DNA of 64,000 bases from positions 1,178,001 through 1,242,000 of the forward strand of contig OY969813.1 of NCBI GenBank assembly GCA_963703355.1. Direction: 5' to 3'. Below, piece by piece: positions 26,546 through 35,364 of this stretch (positions are counted from its first letter, which is position 1; each line of letters starts with the position of its first letter). A model generated the notes under the pieces. It made no database searches. It was not told the origin of the DNA and saw nothing but the letters and a program-made list of their open reading frames with translations. A program made the translations under genes and the position numbers. This DNA comes from Puia sp963703355. Its GTDB lineage: Bacteria; Bacteroidota; Bacteroidia; Chitinophagales; Chitinophagaceae.

Positions 26546-27349
26546 ATGCTTAGTAAATCGAACAATTCGGGCCTTTTGGCCAGTGTGGTCCTGCTGTGTT
26601 TTTTTATGGCCGGTATCAGTTCTTGCGTTTCCTACAAGAACCTGAAATATCTGAATAATGCGAAGAATGAGGAAAAACTTCATGGATTACCGAAAACGGG
26701 GCCACTCTACCATATTAGGGTGAAAGACAATCTTTATATAAGTATGATTACCAATGACGCCGAAATAAATAAACTATTTAACCCGGCGCATGCTGGCTCT
26801 ACCCAATCGATTAACAATGAATATGAGTCTGCCGCCAATCAGTATGTTTATGGATATGAAGTGGATACTGCCGGTATCATCAACCTGCCGATGATAGGGA
26901 GGGTTAAAGTAGTTGGAAAAAGTCTTGTTCAATGCGAAAAAATCATAGAAGATACAGCAAGGCATTTTGTAAAAGAGATCACCGCCAAAGTAAAACTTCT
27001 TGATAACCGGGTAACTGTTTTGGGAGAAGTAAAAAATCCCGGAATGTATTATAAATACGGCCCGGATTTCACGATTCTTGAGGCAATTGGCATGGCAGGG
27101 AGCACAACTAATTATGCGTTACTGGACTCTGTACTAGTTCTTCGCCCTACAATGTATGGTTCAGAAACCTATGTGGTTAATTTAAAAAACACTTCTGCAC
27201 TTGCTTCCGATGCTTATTTTTTGCAGCCTAACGATGTGATTATGATTCAGCCCAACAAAAACAAAAACCTCGAATTGCGCTTGCCAATTTATACACTGGT
27301 TATAGCTGGAGTTTCTGCGGTTTTAATTTTCGTATCTATTATTCATTAA
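26546..27349 (+). CDS. Polysaccharide export outer-membrane lipoprotein (Wza-like)
   Basis: 267 aa. Lipobox MAGISSC with acceptor Cys27, then the poly-export domain (YHIRVKDNLYISMI, QYVYGYEVDTAGIINLPMIGRVKVVG) and one SLBB domain (KLLDNRVTVLGEVKNPGMY, then EAIGMAGSTTNYA). One C-terminal hydrophobic segment (YTLVIAGVSAVLIFVSI), typical of Bacteroidota Wza homologues, may span the outer membrane. It forms the export channel. Transcribed with the Wzc-like gene 43 bp downstream. Confidence 0.92.
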   Translation: MLSKSNNSGLLASVVLLCFFMAGISSCVSYKNLKYLNNAKNEEKLHGLPKTGPLYHIRVKDNLYISMITNDAEINKLFNPAHAGSTQSINNEYESAANQYVYGYEVDTAGIINLPMIGRVKVVGKSLVQCEKIIEDTARHFVKEITAKVKLLDNRVTVLGEVKNPGMYYKYGPDFTILEAIGMAGSTTNYALLDSVLVLRPTMYGSETYVVNLKNTSALASDAYFLQPNDVIMIQPNKNKNLELRLPIYTLVIAGVSAVLIFVSIIH

Positions 27350-27392
27350 ACAGTCAAACTCCGAGAAACGTTCGTAAAATAGTTACACAAAC

Positions 27393-29717
27393 ATGAAACA
27401 ATTTAATTCAGCACAAAATGATAAGCACGGCAAATCCGAAGGTATGGAATGGCATCAGCTGATAAGGCGCGCGAAGGATAATTGGTACTGGTTTTTGATT
27501 GCCGGATTAATCGGCTTAATCAGCGGCTGGGTGTATAATCAATCTACAAGTCAAAGCTATGAAGCTACAAGTACCGTACTCATCAGAACAGAAGCGAAAA
27601 ACGAGACATTGAAGTCTTTGTATAAAGATCTGGGGATAGCTGAAAAAACCACCACCATACAAAATCAGATTGGGGTATTGTCATCCTATAACTTGACCTT
27701 GAAAACGGTCATGAAACTAAACTGGGATCAAACCTGGTATCTGAATTCTTTTTTCAATAAAACAGAGCTTTATGCCGCACCTCCATTTTCGGTTGAAAAA
27801 CCTGACTATTTTGAACAGGCAAAAAATATCGCAATTAGTATTAAACCGCTTACCGAAGACAGTTACCAGATCAGTTACAATGACGAAGCCATGGTGCATG
27901 GATTTAAAACTTCTATAAAATATAAAGGTGAGGTAAAATTCGGGCAGGCATTCGTAAACGAAAATTTTAATTTCAAGCTCAATAAATTTAAAAACAGACC
28001 TGTACTGGTTGGTACTGAATACTTGCTTGTCTTTAATGATGTAAACCAGCTCGCATCCGCGTATCTTTCGAACCTGGATGTAAAGATGGTCGATAAGGAC
28101 GCTGACCTGGTTACAGTGAAATTTCAGGGAAATGATTTACAAAGAACAGTAGATTACCTGAATGGTCTTGATGATGAATACATTGCATTCGGATTGCAGG
28201 AAAAAGACAGACTTGCCGATAACACCATGTTATTTATTGATAGCCTGGTTGAAAGTATCGACAGTTCTTTGCAGGTAGCCGGAAATCAGTATACTGATTT
28301 TAGAACTAAAAACAGGGTGGTAGACATTGATAAAGAATCATCCCTAGTTATTGAAAAAACTAAAAATATTGAAGATCAGGAAGCACAGGCTAAAATCAAA
28401 CTGGATTATTATAATAGTCTGAAAACTTATCTTAAAAATCCAAATCAGATTAAAAACCTTGTAGCACCTTCTATAGTAGGTGTTACAGATCCTACACTAA
28501 ATAACCTTGTCCAGAAATTGAGCGACCTTTCAAGTCAGCGCGAAGTAAATTCTTATACGCTGCAGGAGAAAAACCCCAAGTTGATTGCTCTGGATAAAGA
28601 AATAGCCTATACTCAAAATGAACTTGCTGAAAATATCAACAACTTGACTTCCAATACTCAAATGGAACTCAATAATCTTACTAATCAAAAAAATATTATT
28701 TATCAGCAGCAATCTACGTTACCGAAAAAGGAACAAAATTTCATCAATATAAAACGTAGTGTGGATCTTAATAGCGATCTGTATAATTTTCTTTTACAAC
28801 GAAGAGCCGAAGCTGGCATCATGAAAGCGTCGAATGCTCCTGGCGCCCAGATTATCGATCCTGCCAGGATAGATACTTCCAAAACAGTCGGCCATCACGG
28901 GCTTATTAATCTCGCTATTGGCTTTATACTGGGTTTGGCAATAATCTTTCTGCTACTACTCTTAAAAAGTTACACAGATCATACCATCCAGGATATCTCA
29001 GAAGTGGGACATGCCCTGAATATTCCGATTACCAGTTTAATTAAGCATAATGAATCCGGGAGTGCATTGCCCGCACTTGAAAATCCGGACTCTGAAGTTG
29101 CCGAGTCATTTAGAAACCTACGGTTAAAAATTTATTTTTCAAACGAACACAGCACCGGCGGTAAAATCATATCTGTAAATTCAAACACCAGCGAAGAAGG
29201 GAAATCGTTTGTAAGTAGTAATTTGGCCGCTATTTTATCCGTGGATGGCAAATCCGTATTACTCATTGACAGTGATTTGAGAAAACCTGATATTCAAACT
29301 ACTTTTAACATAAGAAATGCAAAAGGGCTGACTAGTTATCTAAATAACGAAGCGGGTTTCGACGAAGTGCTGAGCACTACAGACATTCCAAATTTGTCAG
29401 TGCTCACAACAGGCCCGGCTACAAACAGGCCATCTGAACTTTTGAATAATGGTAAAATGAAACAATTGCTGGAACTCGCAAGGAAACGATTTGATTTTGT
29501 AATTATTAAAAATCCACCATCAGGCTTGATAAGTGATGCATTACTTGTGCAAAAATTTTCTGACATTAATATATTTCTTTTGAAATTTAAATTTAGTACG
29601 AATGAACATATCCAATATATAAATGACCTTTCAAGAATTATCAAACCAGACAATATGATGGTAGTGCTAAATAATGTAACTGAATCAAATAGCCACGCGT
29701 ATGGTTATTATAAATAA
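27393..29717 (+). CDS. Wzc-like polysaccharide co-polymerase / BY-kinase with altered Walker B
   Basis: 774 aa: N-terminal TM (WYWFLIAGLIGLISGW), periplasmic Wzz domain with coiled-coil (about 270-470), second TM near 505-525 (LAIGFILGLAIIFLLLLL), then a BY-kinase domain. Walker A is NTSEEGKSF with Lys604; Walker A' is VLLIDSDLRKP. The usual Walker B IIDTPP reads IIKNPP (704-709), so the metal-binding Asp is Lys. The C-terminus ends YGYYK, a minimal tyrosine cluster. It should control chain length with the Wza-like partner; kinase activity is doubtful. Its last 10 bp overlap the convergent gene. Confidence 0.9.
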   Translation: MKQFNSAQNDKHGKSEGMEWHQLIRRAKDNWYWFLIAGLIGLISGWVYNQSTSQSYEATSTVLIRTEAKNETLKSLYKDLGIAEKTTTIQNQIGVLSSYNLTLKTVMKLNWDQTWYLNSFFNKTELYAAPPFSVEKPDYFEQAKNIAISIKPLTEDSYQISYNDEAMVHGFKTSIKYKGEVKFGQAFVNENFNFKLNKFKNRPVLVGTEYLLVFNDVNQLASAYLSNLDVKMVDKDADLVTVKFQGNDLQRTVDYLNGLDDEYIAFGLQEKDRLADNTMLFIDSLVESIDSSLQVAGNQYTDFRTKNRVVDIDKESSLVIEKTKNIEDQEAQAKIKLDYYNSLKTYLKNPNQIKNLVAPSIVGVTDPTLNNLVQKLSDLSSQREVNSYTLQEKNPKLIALDKEIAYTQNELAENINNLTSNTQMELNNLTNQKNIIYQQQSTLPKKEQNFINIKRSVDLNSDLYNFLLQRRAEAGIMKASNAPGAQIIDPARIDTSKTVGHHGLINLAIGFILGLAIIFLLLLLKSYTDHTIQDISEVGHALNIPITSLIKHNESGSALPALENPDSEVAESFRNLRLKIYFSNEHSTGGKIISVNSNTSEEGKSFVSSNLAAILSVDGKSVLLIDSDLRKPDIQTTFNIRNAKGLTSYLNNEAGFDEVLSTTDIPNLSVLTTGPATNRPSELLNNGKMKQLLELARKRFDFVIIKNPPSGLISDALLVQKFSDINIFLLKFKFSTNEHIQYINDLSRIIKPDNMMVVLNNVTESNSHAYGYYK

Positions 29718-31546
29718 TGTCGTTTTACCAACACGTATCCTTTTTTAACCACTTCAATACTATCATAATTATTAATGATAAAACGATAGACTGGCTCCTC
29801 AAGAACTCGAGAATCATTGACTTTATGATAGAGAAATGGGAAAAAGAAAAGTGTTGAGATGAATTTTCTTTCCTCTTTGTTAGTTTTACTATATAAACGA
29901 TCCAATCTGAGATATTTTTCAGGAATGACCATATATTGATGCTGGGCATTCATAAGGTCATTTAATTTGTGCTGCATTTGCGATTCCGTCCCAACATTCA
30001 GCAGATCGGTGTAAAATTCTGGTGCGTAATTTCCATGATGAAGTAAGTATAAATAAATCTCAGGATCTACATAAAATGGAAGGGCAATCATTGGATACCT
30101 TGCCATTGCAGCTGTATCGGATTTGCTCTGCTGTTTTTGTATAAACCCCTCCATTTTCCCCGCCTTTGTCCTGTCCAGTATACCTGCTGTTTTTCTAACG
30201 ACATCGGCCATTGCCGAATTCCCGCTAAATTTTTTTATTAGCACCATTCCTATACTCTCTTTATAAGTCAGTAAGGTGGAAATATTCATCGCAACTACAA
30301 ATACCAGCAAAAATGCTACAATATGTACTCGGAAATATTTCGCCGAAAACTGGGAAAGTAAAACAAATGCCAGAATAAAAACCGACAACCCATTGTCAAG
30401 GATATGATTGGGATCACATCTTCCGAATGCCGCCGCTAAAATTACCAAATTAAAAACCAAAGGAAATATCCATACAGGTTCTTCCCTGTTTAGAATTTTA
30501 ACTGCTAATATAAAATTCACCAAGAGAAAATCAACTACATACAGACAGATTGACGGAGATGGAATTACAATCCAGTTCATTGCTCCGCTTTTAAACGATT
30601 TCAATGTTTGCAGGAAATCTGACTCCAACACGAAAAGATAAAACCCGAGCAGTAATATGATCAGGATAGCCAGGCTCAGAAGATATTCATATCTTTTTTC
30701 ATAGATCGACGCATATCCCAAGAATGCAATCTCTGCAATCAAAAGGGCGATAGCAATCTCCAAGGAAATTCCGAAATAAAAAACCACCATCAATGCCGAC
30801 ATTACCGCCAGTCCTATTGCTTTTTTCCAATTAAATGGCAACATTCGACTTCGGTATTTTACCAATAAAAGGATGAGAAAGATAGGAATAACATACCTGA
30901 ATAAAGAACAATTTAACCCATTCTGAAAAGGGATAAAGCAGCAAACCAAAAAATAAAAAAGAATCTTTTTCCTCCCTAAAGACAAACCAAAATTATTGAT
31001 GCAAAAAAACAAAATAATTAAAGCAACGCTGTTAAAAAGTAACTGACTAATGTAATAACCAGGAATGGATGAACTGAATCCAAATAATTGATTTATAAAA
31101 TAAGGAAGATAGATAAACAATATTCCATACGCATATTCAAAATCACGATAAGGTAACTGGTGCAATTTGAGTCTATCGATACGATACAGAAAATACGCTT
31201 CTTCTCCGTAACCATAATTGGCATTTAACGAATAAAGGATCAGCGTCACAAGCGAAAATATAAAGATAGAAATAAGCAAATGTTTGATTGATAAACTCTC
31301 CCCTTTTTCTTCTGTCATCACACTCAATAAAGTTTTGGTCTTCGCAGCAGATCCAAAAACTTTGTAAAAAAGCAGTATACTTAATAAAAGTGTGAGGATT
31401 AGAAAAATAGCAGCAATAAAATTATTGAAATGATAATCGTAACTCGCGGAAATCGTTTTTTTTAGGAATGGGAAATAAAAAGGCACTACAAACACGCCAA
31501 GGCACAGGAAGGAAAATAGCAAGCTTAATCTGATAGCAAATTTCAT
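29708..31546 (-). CDS. Large polytopic membrane protein, possible GT-C glycosyltransferase
   Basis: 612 aa with about 12-13 hydrophobic segments; I use the ATG at 31546 because the longer frame begins at a TTG. The first exported loop contains NYGYGEEAYFLYRIDRL and YRDFEYAYG, acidic motifs similar in position to those of GT-C enzymes, and a soluble C-terminal domain (about 470-612) follows. No family is certain. Its end overlaps the Wzc-like gene in the opposite direction, so it closes the polysaccharide locus. It may add a side sugar or act on lipid carriers. Confidence 0.6.
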   Translation of the reverse strand: MKFAIRLSLLFSFLCLGVFVVPFYFPFLKKTISASYDYHFNNFIAAIFLILTLLLSILLFYKVFGSAAKTKTLLSVMTEEKGESLSIKHLLISIFIFSLVTLILYSLNANYGYGEEAYFLYRIDRLKLHQLPYRDFEYAYGILFIYLPYFINQLFGFSSSIPGYYISQLLFNSVALIILFFCINNFGLSLGRKKILFYFLVCCFIPFQNGLNCSLFRYVIPIFLILLLVKYRSRMLPFNWKKAIGLAVMSALMVVFYFGISLEIAIALLIAEIAFLGYASIYEKRYEYLLSLAILIILLLGFYLFVLESDFLQTLKSFKSGAMNWIVIPSPSICLYVVDFLLVNFILAVKILNREEPVWIFPLVFNLVILAAAFGRCDPNHILDNGLSVFILAFVLLSQFSAKYFRVHIVAFLLVFVVAMNISTLLTYKESIGMVLIKKFSGNSAMADVVRKTAGILDRTKAGKMEGFIQKQQSKSDTAAMARYPMIALPFYVDPEIYLYLLHHGNYAPEFYTDLLNVGTESQMQHKLNDLMNAQHQYMVIPEKYLRLDRLYSKTNKEERKFISTLFFFPFLYHKVNDSRVLEEPVYRFIINNYDSIEVVKKGYVLVKRHYL

Positions 31547-31856
31547 AATAGGGTTGTGAGCAGGATAGTTGCTAAATATATTCAAAAAAACGTATAAATC
31601 TGCAGTTTGTTTTCAGGCGTTAATAAATACCATTAACTGTTAACTCATCTTGTTAAGTGAAATACTTTAATAACCATATTATCTTAGTTCTGATATTTCC
31701 AATTTATATTACTAGTGGGTTAATTTCCCTTTTTCTGGTTCCCAAATTAAGGTTTACCAAATAACCCCTACTACTGTAATTATTGAATGCCCCAATAGAT
31801 GCATAAAAGTTCTTTAAGATTGAAATGACCATCGCTTTCATTAAAAAAAAAGACCG
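31547..31856. other. Intergenic stretch without recognised gene
   Basis: 310 bp that contain the start region of the leftward gene at 31546. A TTAACTGTTAA palindrome occurs at 31633-31643 within a run of GTTAA/TTAAC words. No clear promoter boxes or coding signal on either strand. Confidence 0.3.
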
Positions 31857-31937
31857 ATGCAGGATCCGGCTTCATTTAATCTCGAAGCGGTGAAACAGAA
31901 AAAAGCGGAGACGGCAAAGAATCATGAACGTCAGTAG
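31857..31937 (+). CDS. Possible 26-residue peptide gene (or part of a small RNA)
   Basis: ATG at 31857 to TAG at 31937 encodes 26 residues, MQDPASFNLEAVKQKK followed by a charged helix-like tail. No hydrophobic segment. What supports it is context: a strong rightward terminator follows at 31972, yet no other rightward gene precedes it back to 29717, so a short transcript must begin in this gap. The transcript may be coding or non-coding. No convincing promoter was found. Confidence 0.35.
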   Translation: MQDPASFNLEAVKQKKAETAKNHERQ

Positions 31938-31971
31938 GAATTGACTAACTAATTTCGAAACACTGTTTAAG

Positions 31972-32002
31972 AACCGGGTGGACTATTCTATCCGGTTTTT
32001 TT
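31972..32002 (+). terminator. Intrinsic terminator of a small transcript
   Basis: AACCGG / CCGGTT outer stem extended inward by five pairs (two of them G-U) around a CTAT loop, followed by a run of seven T. The rightward direction has the U-tail. It lies 34 bp after the small ORF at 31857-31937. Confidence 0.8.
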
Positions 32003-32082
32003 ATTGACTCATTTACGCATTCTCTCTATAAACTGGAAGAATCTGTTGCAGAAGTTATACCGACTTGTTTGAAACAGGATCG

Positions 32083-32163
32083 TTACATCAGAAACAGCAT
32101 CATTGCAATTCCCGCAATCGCCCAGACGAAAGTTTTCCAATAATAAGTGGTATTTTTCGCTAT
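32083..32163 (-). CDS. Possible 26-residue membrane peptide with ATA at the start position
   Basis: On the minus strand the frame reads (M)AKNTTYYWKTFVWAIAG then a short hydrophobic end MMLFLM, a single-span membrane peptide. The codon where a start is expected is ATA, placed 5 nt after a good Shine-Dalgarno AAAGGAG (32169-32175), which is unusual in this window. Either a rare AUA start is used or an ATG has mutated and the gene is dead. It faces away from the GDSL hydrolase at 32240. Confidence 0.3.
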   Translation of the reverse strand: MAKNTTYYWKTFVWAIAGIAMMLFLM

Positions 32164-32239
32164 TTTTTCTCCTTTAACCAGGATAACAATTTAATCAATT
32201 TCGGAAAGAAAAGTCATTCGCATAAATTTACCTTCAGAT

Positions 32240-33088
32240 ATGAAACTACAGTTAGTTGCTAACACGATTGCGTTCCTGCTCATTTCTTTCACTCCCCGCG
32301 AAATCAGCTGGACGGCCATCGGAGATTCCATTACTTATTTGAATAATCATATTGACGAAACGGACAAACGGATCAGCAGTGGTTATATGTCGAAGGTAAC
32401 TACACGATATCCTGAAATTCATTATATCAACCAAGGGCATAATGGCTGGACCATTGCCGGTATTGCGAAAGAAATAGAAAACCTCAGATTGATAAAGTCA
32501 GATATTTATTCCGTCTTTCTGGGTACGAACGACTGGTGGCAGGGGCTGCCGCTGGGAACGATGGAAGATTATAAAAATAATACCGGATCAAAAACTACCT
32601 ATGGCGCATATCGGATCATCATCAACAAAATCAGAAACCTCAACCCCACTGCCAGTATTATTTTAATAACACCGATGCAGCGTGCGGATTTTGTTTATCT
32701 GTTCGATGCTCATAATAATGCCTTTGGTTCATACAAACCAAAAAACGGACAATCACTTTTACAGTTTGCAGAACTCGTAAAAGAGATTGGCAATTACGAA
32801 CATTCGGACGTAGTTGATCTTTACAATGAAAGTGGCATGACTGTAAAAAACGCGGTTAAATTTAAAAGACTGAAGGATTCCATTTCGGGGGTATACCAAA
32901 ATATTAAATACCCCGACTGGATCGGAAAACCTTTCCATCCGGGAATCGATGAGTATCCCTATCCTCTTGAAGCGATCGATTATACTTACGACGGACTTCA
33001 TCCTTCTGATAAAGGACATCAGGTAATTGCCGATATGCTGATCAGTGTTTTTAAGAAACGCGGATATATTACTAACCCTGCCAACTAA
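32240..33088 (+). CDS. SGNH/GDSL hydrolase
   Basis: 282 aa secreted esterase/lipase-type enzyme. A short signal precedes block I AIGDSI with nucleophile Ser30, block III FLGTNDWW and block V DGLHPSDKGH with the catalytic Asp/His pair. Between them QGHNGWTIAGI supplies the block II glycine. Such enzymes deacylate polysaccharides or lipids; a role in removing acyl groups from the nearby polysaccharide is inference from proximity. A TAAATTTA box at about 32223 may be its -7 element. Confidence 0.88.
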   Translation: MKLQLVANTIAFLLISFTPREISWTAIGDSITYLNNHIDETDKRISSGYMSKVTTRYPEIHYINQGHNGWTIAGIAKEIENLRLIKSDIYSVFLGTNDWWQGLPLGTMEDYKNNTGSKTTYGAYRIIINKIRNLNPTASIILITPMQRADFVYLFDAHNNAFGSYKPKNGQSLLQFAELVKEIGNYEHSDVVDLYNESGMTVKNAVKFKRLKDSISGVYQNIKYPDWIGKPFHPGIDEYPYPLEAIDYTYDGLHPSDKGHQVIADMLISVFKKRGYITNPAN

Positions 33089-33182
33089 CAAATGCTACTA
33101 CCATTACCAAAGTAAAAAGTAACGCTGCGATTAAATAAACAACCACGGATTCATTAACATGTAAGGAAGAATGTCTTTTCAT
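33072..33182 (-). CDS. Predicted 36-residue single-span membrane protein
   Basis: ATG at 33182 to TAG at 33072. The peptide has a basic N-terminus (MKRHSSLHVNES) and one hydrophobic span (VVVYLIAALLFTLVMVVAF) ending SWQG, a well-formed small membrane protein with the N-terminus inside. The last 17 bp overlap the end of the GDSL gene on the other strand. Possible promoter words lie upstream (TATATAAA near 33198). Too short for routine gene calling; not recognised. Confidence 0.45.
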   Translation of the reverse strand: MKRHSSLHVNESVVVYLIAALLFTLVMVVAFVSWQG

Positions 33183-33382
33183 AAATACGGATTTGTTTAT
33201 ATAGGTCAACTATAATGCCAAAATTTCTTTCTCAATCCCTTCATCCATAAGGGGTTATTGTCGAGGAAAACAGCGTTATCAATACGTGATTTTCCCTTAT
33301 ACGTATCCGTACATTTACTTGCCTTTCTCATCATTTAAAACTCAACGCTTTATCTTTATTAATCAAAAGTCCCTAATGGAAT

Positions 33383-34039
33383 ATGGAACAAACCCAACAT
33401 GAAAAAAATTTAGAACTGGAGCGTCTTGTTTTTTTCAGTGATGCAGTAATAGCAATTGCCATTACCCTCCTTGCATTGGATCTTAAAGTGGGGCACAGAG
33501 GTCCCCGTTTTGAATTTATTGATCTGGCAGATGCCTGGCATAGTTTTGCAGCATTCTTTCTTTCATTTAGTATCATTGCTGTATTCTGGATCAATCATCA
33601 TCGTTTTTTTGTACATATCAAAGCGATTGATCCGAAGCTTATGACTTATAATATCTGCTGGCTGCTTTTTATCGTATTGTTGCCGTTCACCAGTTCACTG
33701 ATCAGCAGTGATTTTTTCGATAAACCTGCGATGTTTGTATATAGCATTAACGTACTCATCGTTACCTATTTCCAAAATGCGCTATGGGATCATGCAACCG
33801 GAAACCGGGAGCTTCGGAAAGAACCGATTTCTAAAAACGTAATAAGGGAATATCGCGTAGGTTGCAATCTGGCAATGGGCAACGCATTATTTGCCATTCT
33901 CATAACTTTTATCAGTCCGCTGGTTGCATTCATCACCATGTTCGCCCGCACCTTCATGTTCCGCCGGTCAGCTCAGCAGTGGGTTGCACGCGTTACCCAA
34001 CGGCGCCTAGCGAAAAGAAAATCATCGCAAAACGGGTAA
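33383..34039 (+). CDS. TMEM175-family potassium channel (DUF1211)
   Basis: 218 aa with six hydrophobic segments. TM1 carries FFSDAVIAIAITLLALDL (residues about 17-34), the FSD signature whose Ile/Leu residues form the hydrophobic pore constriction in bacterial TMEM175, and TM3 is followed by WINHHRFFVHI, the second conserved patch. The C-terminus is basic (RVTQRRLAKRK). Six-TM bacterial members assemble as tetramers and leak K+. Stands alone between the GDSL and ArsR genes. Confidence 0.92.
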   Translation: MEQTQHEKNLELERLVFFSDAVIAIAITLLALDLKVGHRGPRFEFIDLADAWHSFAAFFLSFSIIAVFWINHHRFFVHIKAIDPKLMTYNICWLLFIVLLPFTSSLISSDFFDKPAMFVYSINVLIVTYFQNALWDHATGNRELRKEPISKNVIREYRVGCNLAMGNALFAILITFISPLVAFITMFARTFMFRRSAQQWVARVTQRRLAKRKSSQNG

Positions 34040-34098
34040 TTCACAAAACTGGGGTTAAACAAATATACTTCAAAAATAATTGCCGATTTATTTATTTA

Positions 34099-34140
34099 GT
34101 AACTTTAGAGTTACCTATATTTGTGTAACTTTATGATTAC
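34099..34140. promoter_or_regulatory. ArsR-type promoter with tandem operators
   Basis: A perfect -7 box TATATTTG (34116-34123) is flanked by two palindromes: GTAACTTTAGAGTTAC at 34099-34114 (perfect) and GTAACTTTATGATTAC at 34125-34140 (imperfect). They form a direct repeat with a 26-bp period. The ATG follows at 34146, so the second site covers the transcription start. This strongly suggests autorepression by the ArsR protein. Confidence 0.7.
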
Positions 34141-34145
34141 CTATT

Positions 34146-34472
34146 ATGACTTCACAAGAACTGGACGTATTTCAGGTTATAGCAGATCCGAGTCGCAGAC
34201 AGATGATGCAATTGTTATCGAAAGATAGTATGACCATCAACGCACTGGCAGAAACCTTTGATATGAGTCGGCCGGCCGTTTCAAAACATATCAAGATTAT
34301 GTACAACGCAGGATTTATTTCTATTAAGGATATTGGCAGGGAACGGCATTGCACGTTAAAACAGGATGGATTCAATGTGTTGCAGGACTTTATCAACTAT
34401 TTCGACAAATACTGGACAGGTAAACTTAAAAAACTTGAAATGCTGCTCAACAGCAAATCAAAAGAAAAATAG
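34146..34472 (+). CDS. ArsR-family transcriptional repressor
   Basis: 108 aa winged-helix protein. DPSRRQMMQLL, then the recognition region MTINALAETFDMSRPAVSKHIKIM (about 37-60), and the wing GRERHCTLK. It lacks the metal-binding Cys cluster of arsenic sensors (ELCVCDL), as do most repressors paired with SRPBCC genes. It heads a three-gene operon with two START-like proteins and is expected to bind the palindromes at 34099-34140. Inducer unknown. Confidence 0.9.
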   Translation: MTSQELDVFQVIADPSRRQMMQLLSKDSMTINALAETFDMSRPAVSKHIKIMYNAGFISIKDIGRERHCTLKQDGFNVLQDFINYFDKYWTGKLKKLEMLLNSKSKEK

Positions 34473-34503
34473 ATAACCCGCTGCAAATTTTTAAACTACT
34501 GAT

Positions 34504-34938
34504 ATGATAAACAATTATTATCACAGAACGATCATTGTGCAAAGTTCACCCAAAGAGGCCATGAAGAAAATCAGTCAGGTAAGCCTTTGGTGGGCGAAGA
34601 AAATGACCGGCAGCGCTGAAAAACTAAATGACAAATTCACAGTTCGGTTCGGAGAAACTTTCGTTGACTTTCAAATCAGTGAACTTATTCCTGAAAAAAA
34701 AGTGGTTTGGAAGGTAACGGACTGCAACCTCCATTGGATCAAAGAAAAAAAAGAATGGAACGGCACAGAAGTTGTTTTTAAGATCACACTTCAAAAGAAC
34801 GGCAGTAAAATTGACTTTACACATGTAGGACTGATTCCGGGAGTCGAATGTTATAATGACTGTGAAGCGGGATGGGATGGTCATGTGAAAGGAAGTTTGG
34901 TGAACTTTATGAATAAAGGCAAAGGGGAGCCCGAATAA
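34504..34938 (+). CDS. SRPBCC (START-like) domain protein
   Basis: 144 aa. N-terminus HRTIIVQSSPKEAMKKIS, then LNDKFTVRFGETFVDFQISELIPEKKVVWKV and VFKITLQKNGSKIDFTHVGL, the beta-helix-beta grip pattern of the Bet v1/SRPBCC fold, closing with GWDGHVKGSL helix. These proteins bind hydrophobic ligands in a cavity; ligand unknown. Second gene in the ArsR operon, 31 bp after the repressor. Confidence 0.8.
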   Translation: MINNYYHRTIIVQSSPKEAMKKISQVSLWWAKKMTGSAEKLNDKFTVRFGETFVDFQISELIPEKKVVWKVTDCNLHWIKEKKEWNGTEVVFKITLQKNGSKIDFTHVGLIPGVECYNDCEAGWDGHVKGSLVNFMNKGKGEPE

Positions 34939-34950
34939 AAATATCATATT

Positions 34951-35364
34951 ATGCAGGAAGTAATCAAAAAGACATTCTTTGTCAACCAGCCACCAGAAAA
35001 AGTATGGGACTACCTTACTAAACCGGAATTACTGGAACAATGGATGGGCAAAACAGATTTTGAGCCCATCATGGGAAAGCGATTCCGATTCATTAGTCCT
35101 TATGGTAATGATTCGATTTGTGAAGTATTGGAAATAAAACCTTTCAGCAGACTTTCCTATTCATGGCAGAAAAATTCGGCGAATGACAATAAACCTTTTA
35201 ACTCCATCATAACCTGGACGCTGTTAGCAAAAGACGAAGGCACAAAACTCCTATTGGTTCATGAAGGATTCAGAGCAGTCGAAGACATAGCTCCTCACGA
35301 AAATGGCTGGAATATCGTCGTGCAGCAATTGAAAGATCTATTACAATCCGTCGAACAACGTTGA
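34951..35364 (+). CDS. SRPBCC/AHSA1-like protein
   Basis: 137 aa of the AHSA1 (activator of Hsp90 ATPase 1 C-terminal-like) branch. It shows the family order: FFVNQPPEKVWDYLTKPELLEQWMG, FEPIMGKRFRF, LEIKPFSRLSYSWQ, ITWTLLAKDEGTKLLLVHEGF and the C-terminal helix NGWNIVVQQLKDLL. Ligand unknown. Third gene of the ArsR operon, 12 bp after the second. It is the intact counterpart of the headless copy at 54727-55086. Confidence 0.88.
   Translation: MQEVIKKTFFVNQPPEKVWDYLTKPELLEQWMGKTDFEPIMGKRFRFISPYGNDSICEVLEIKPFSRLSYSWQKNSANDNKPFNSIITWTLLAKDEGTKLLLVHEGFRAVEDIAPHENGWNIVVQQLKDLLQSVEQR

Noticed and set aside
31547..31585. 13-codon upstream extension of the large membrane protein
   Set aside because: It starts at TTG and adds no signal or membrane character.
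32065..32262. 65-codon frame on the plus strand before the GDSL hydrolase
   Set aside because: It overlaps the GDSL start and lies opposite the small peptide frame; no protein-like features.
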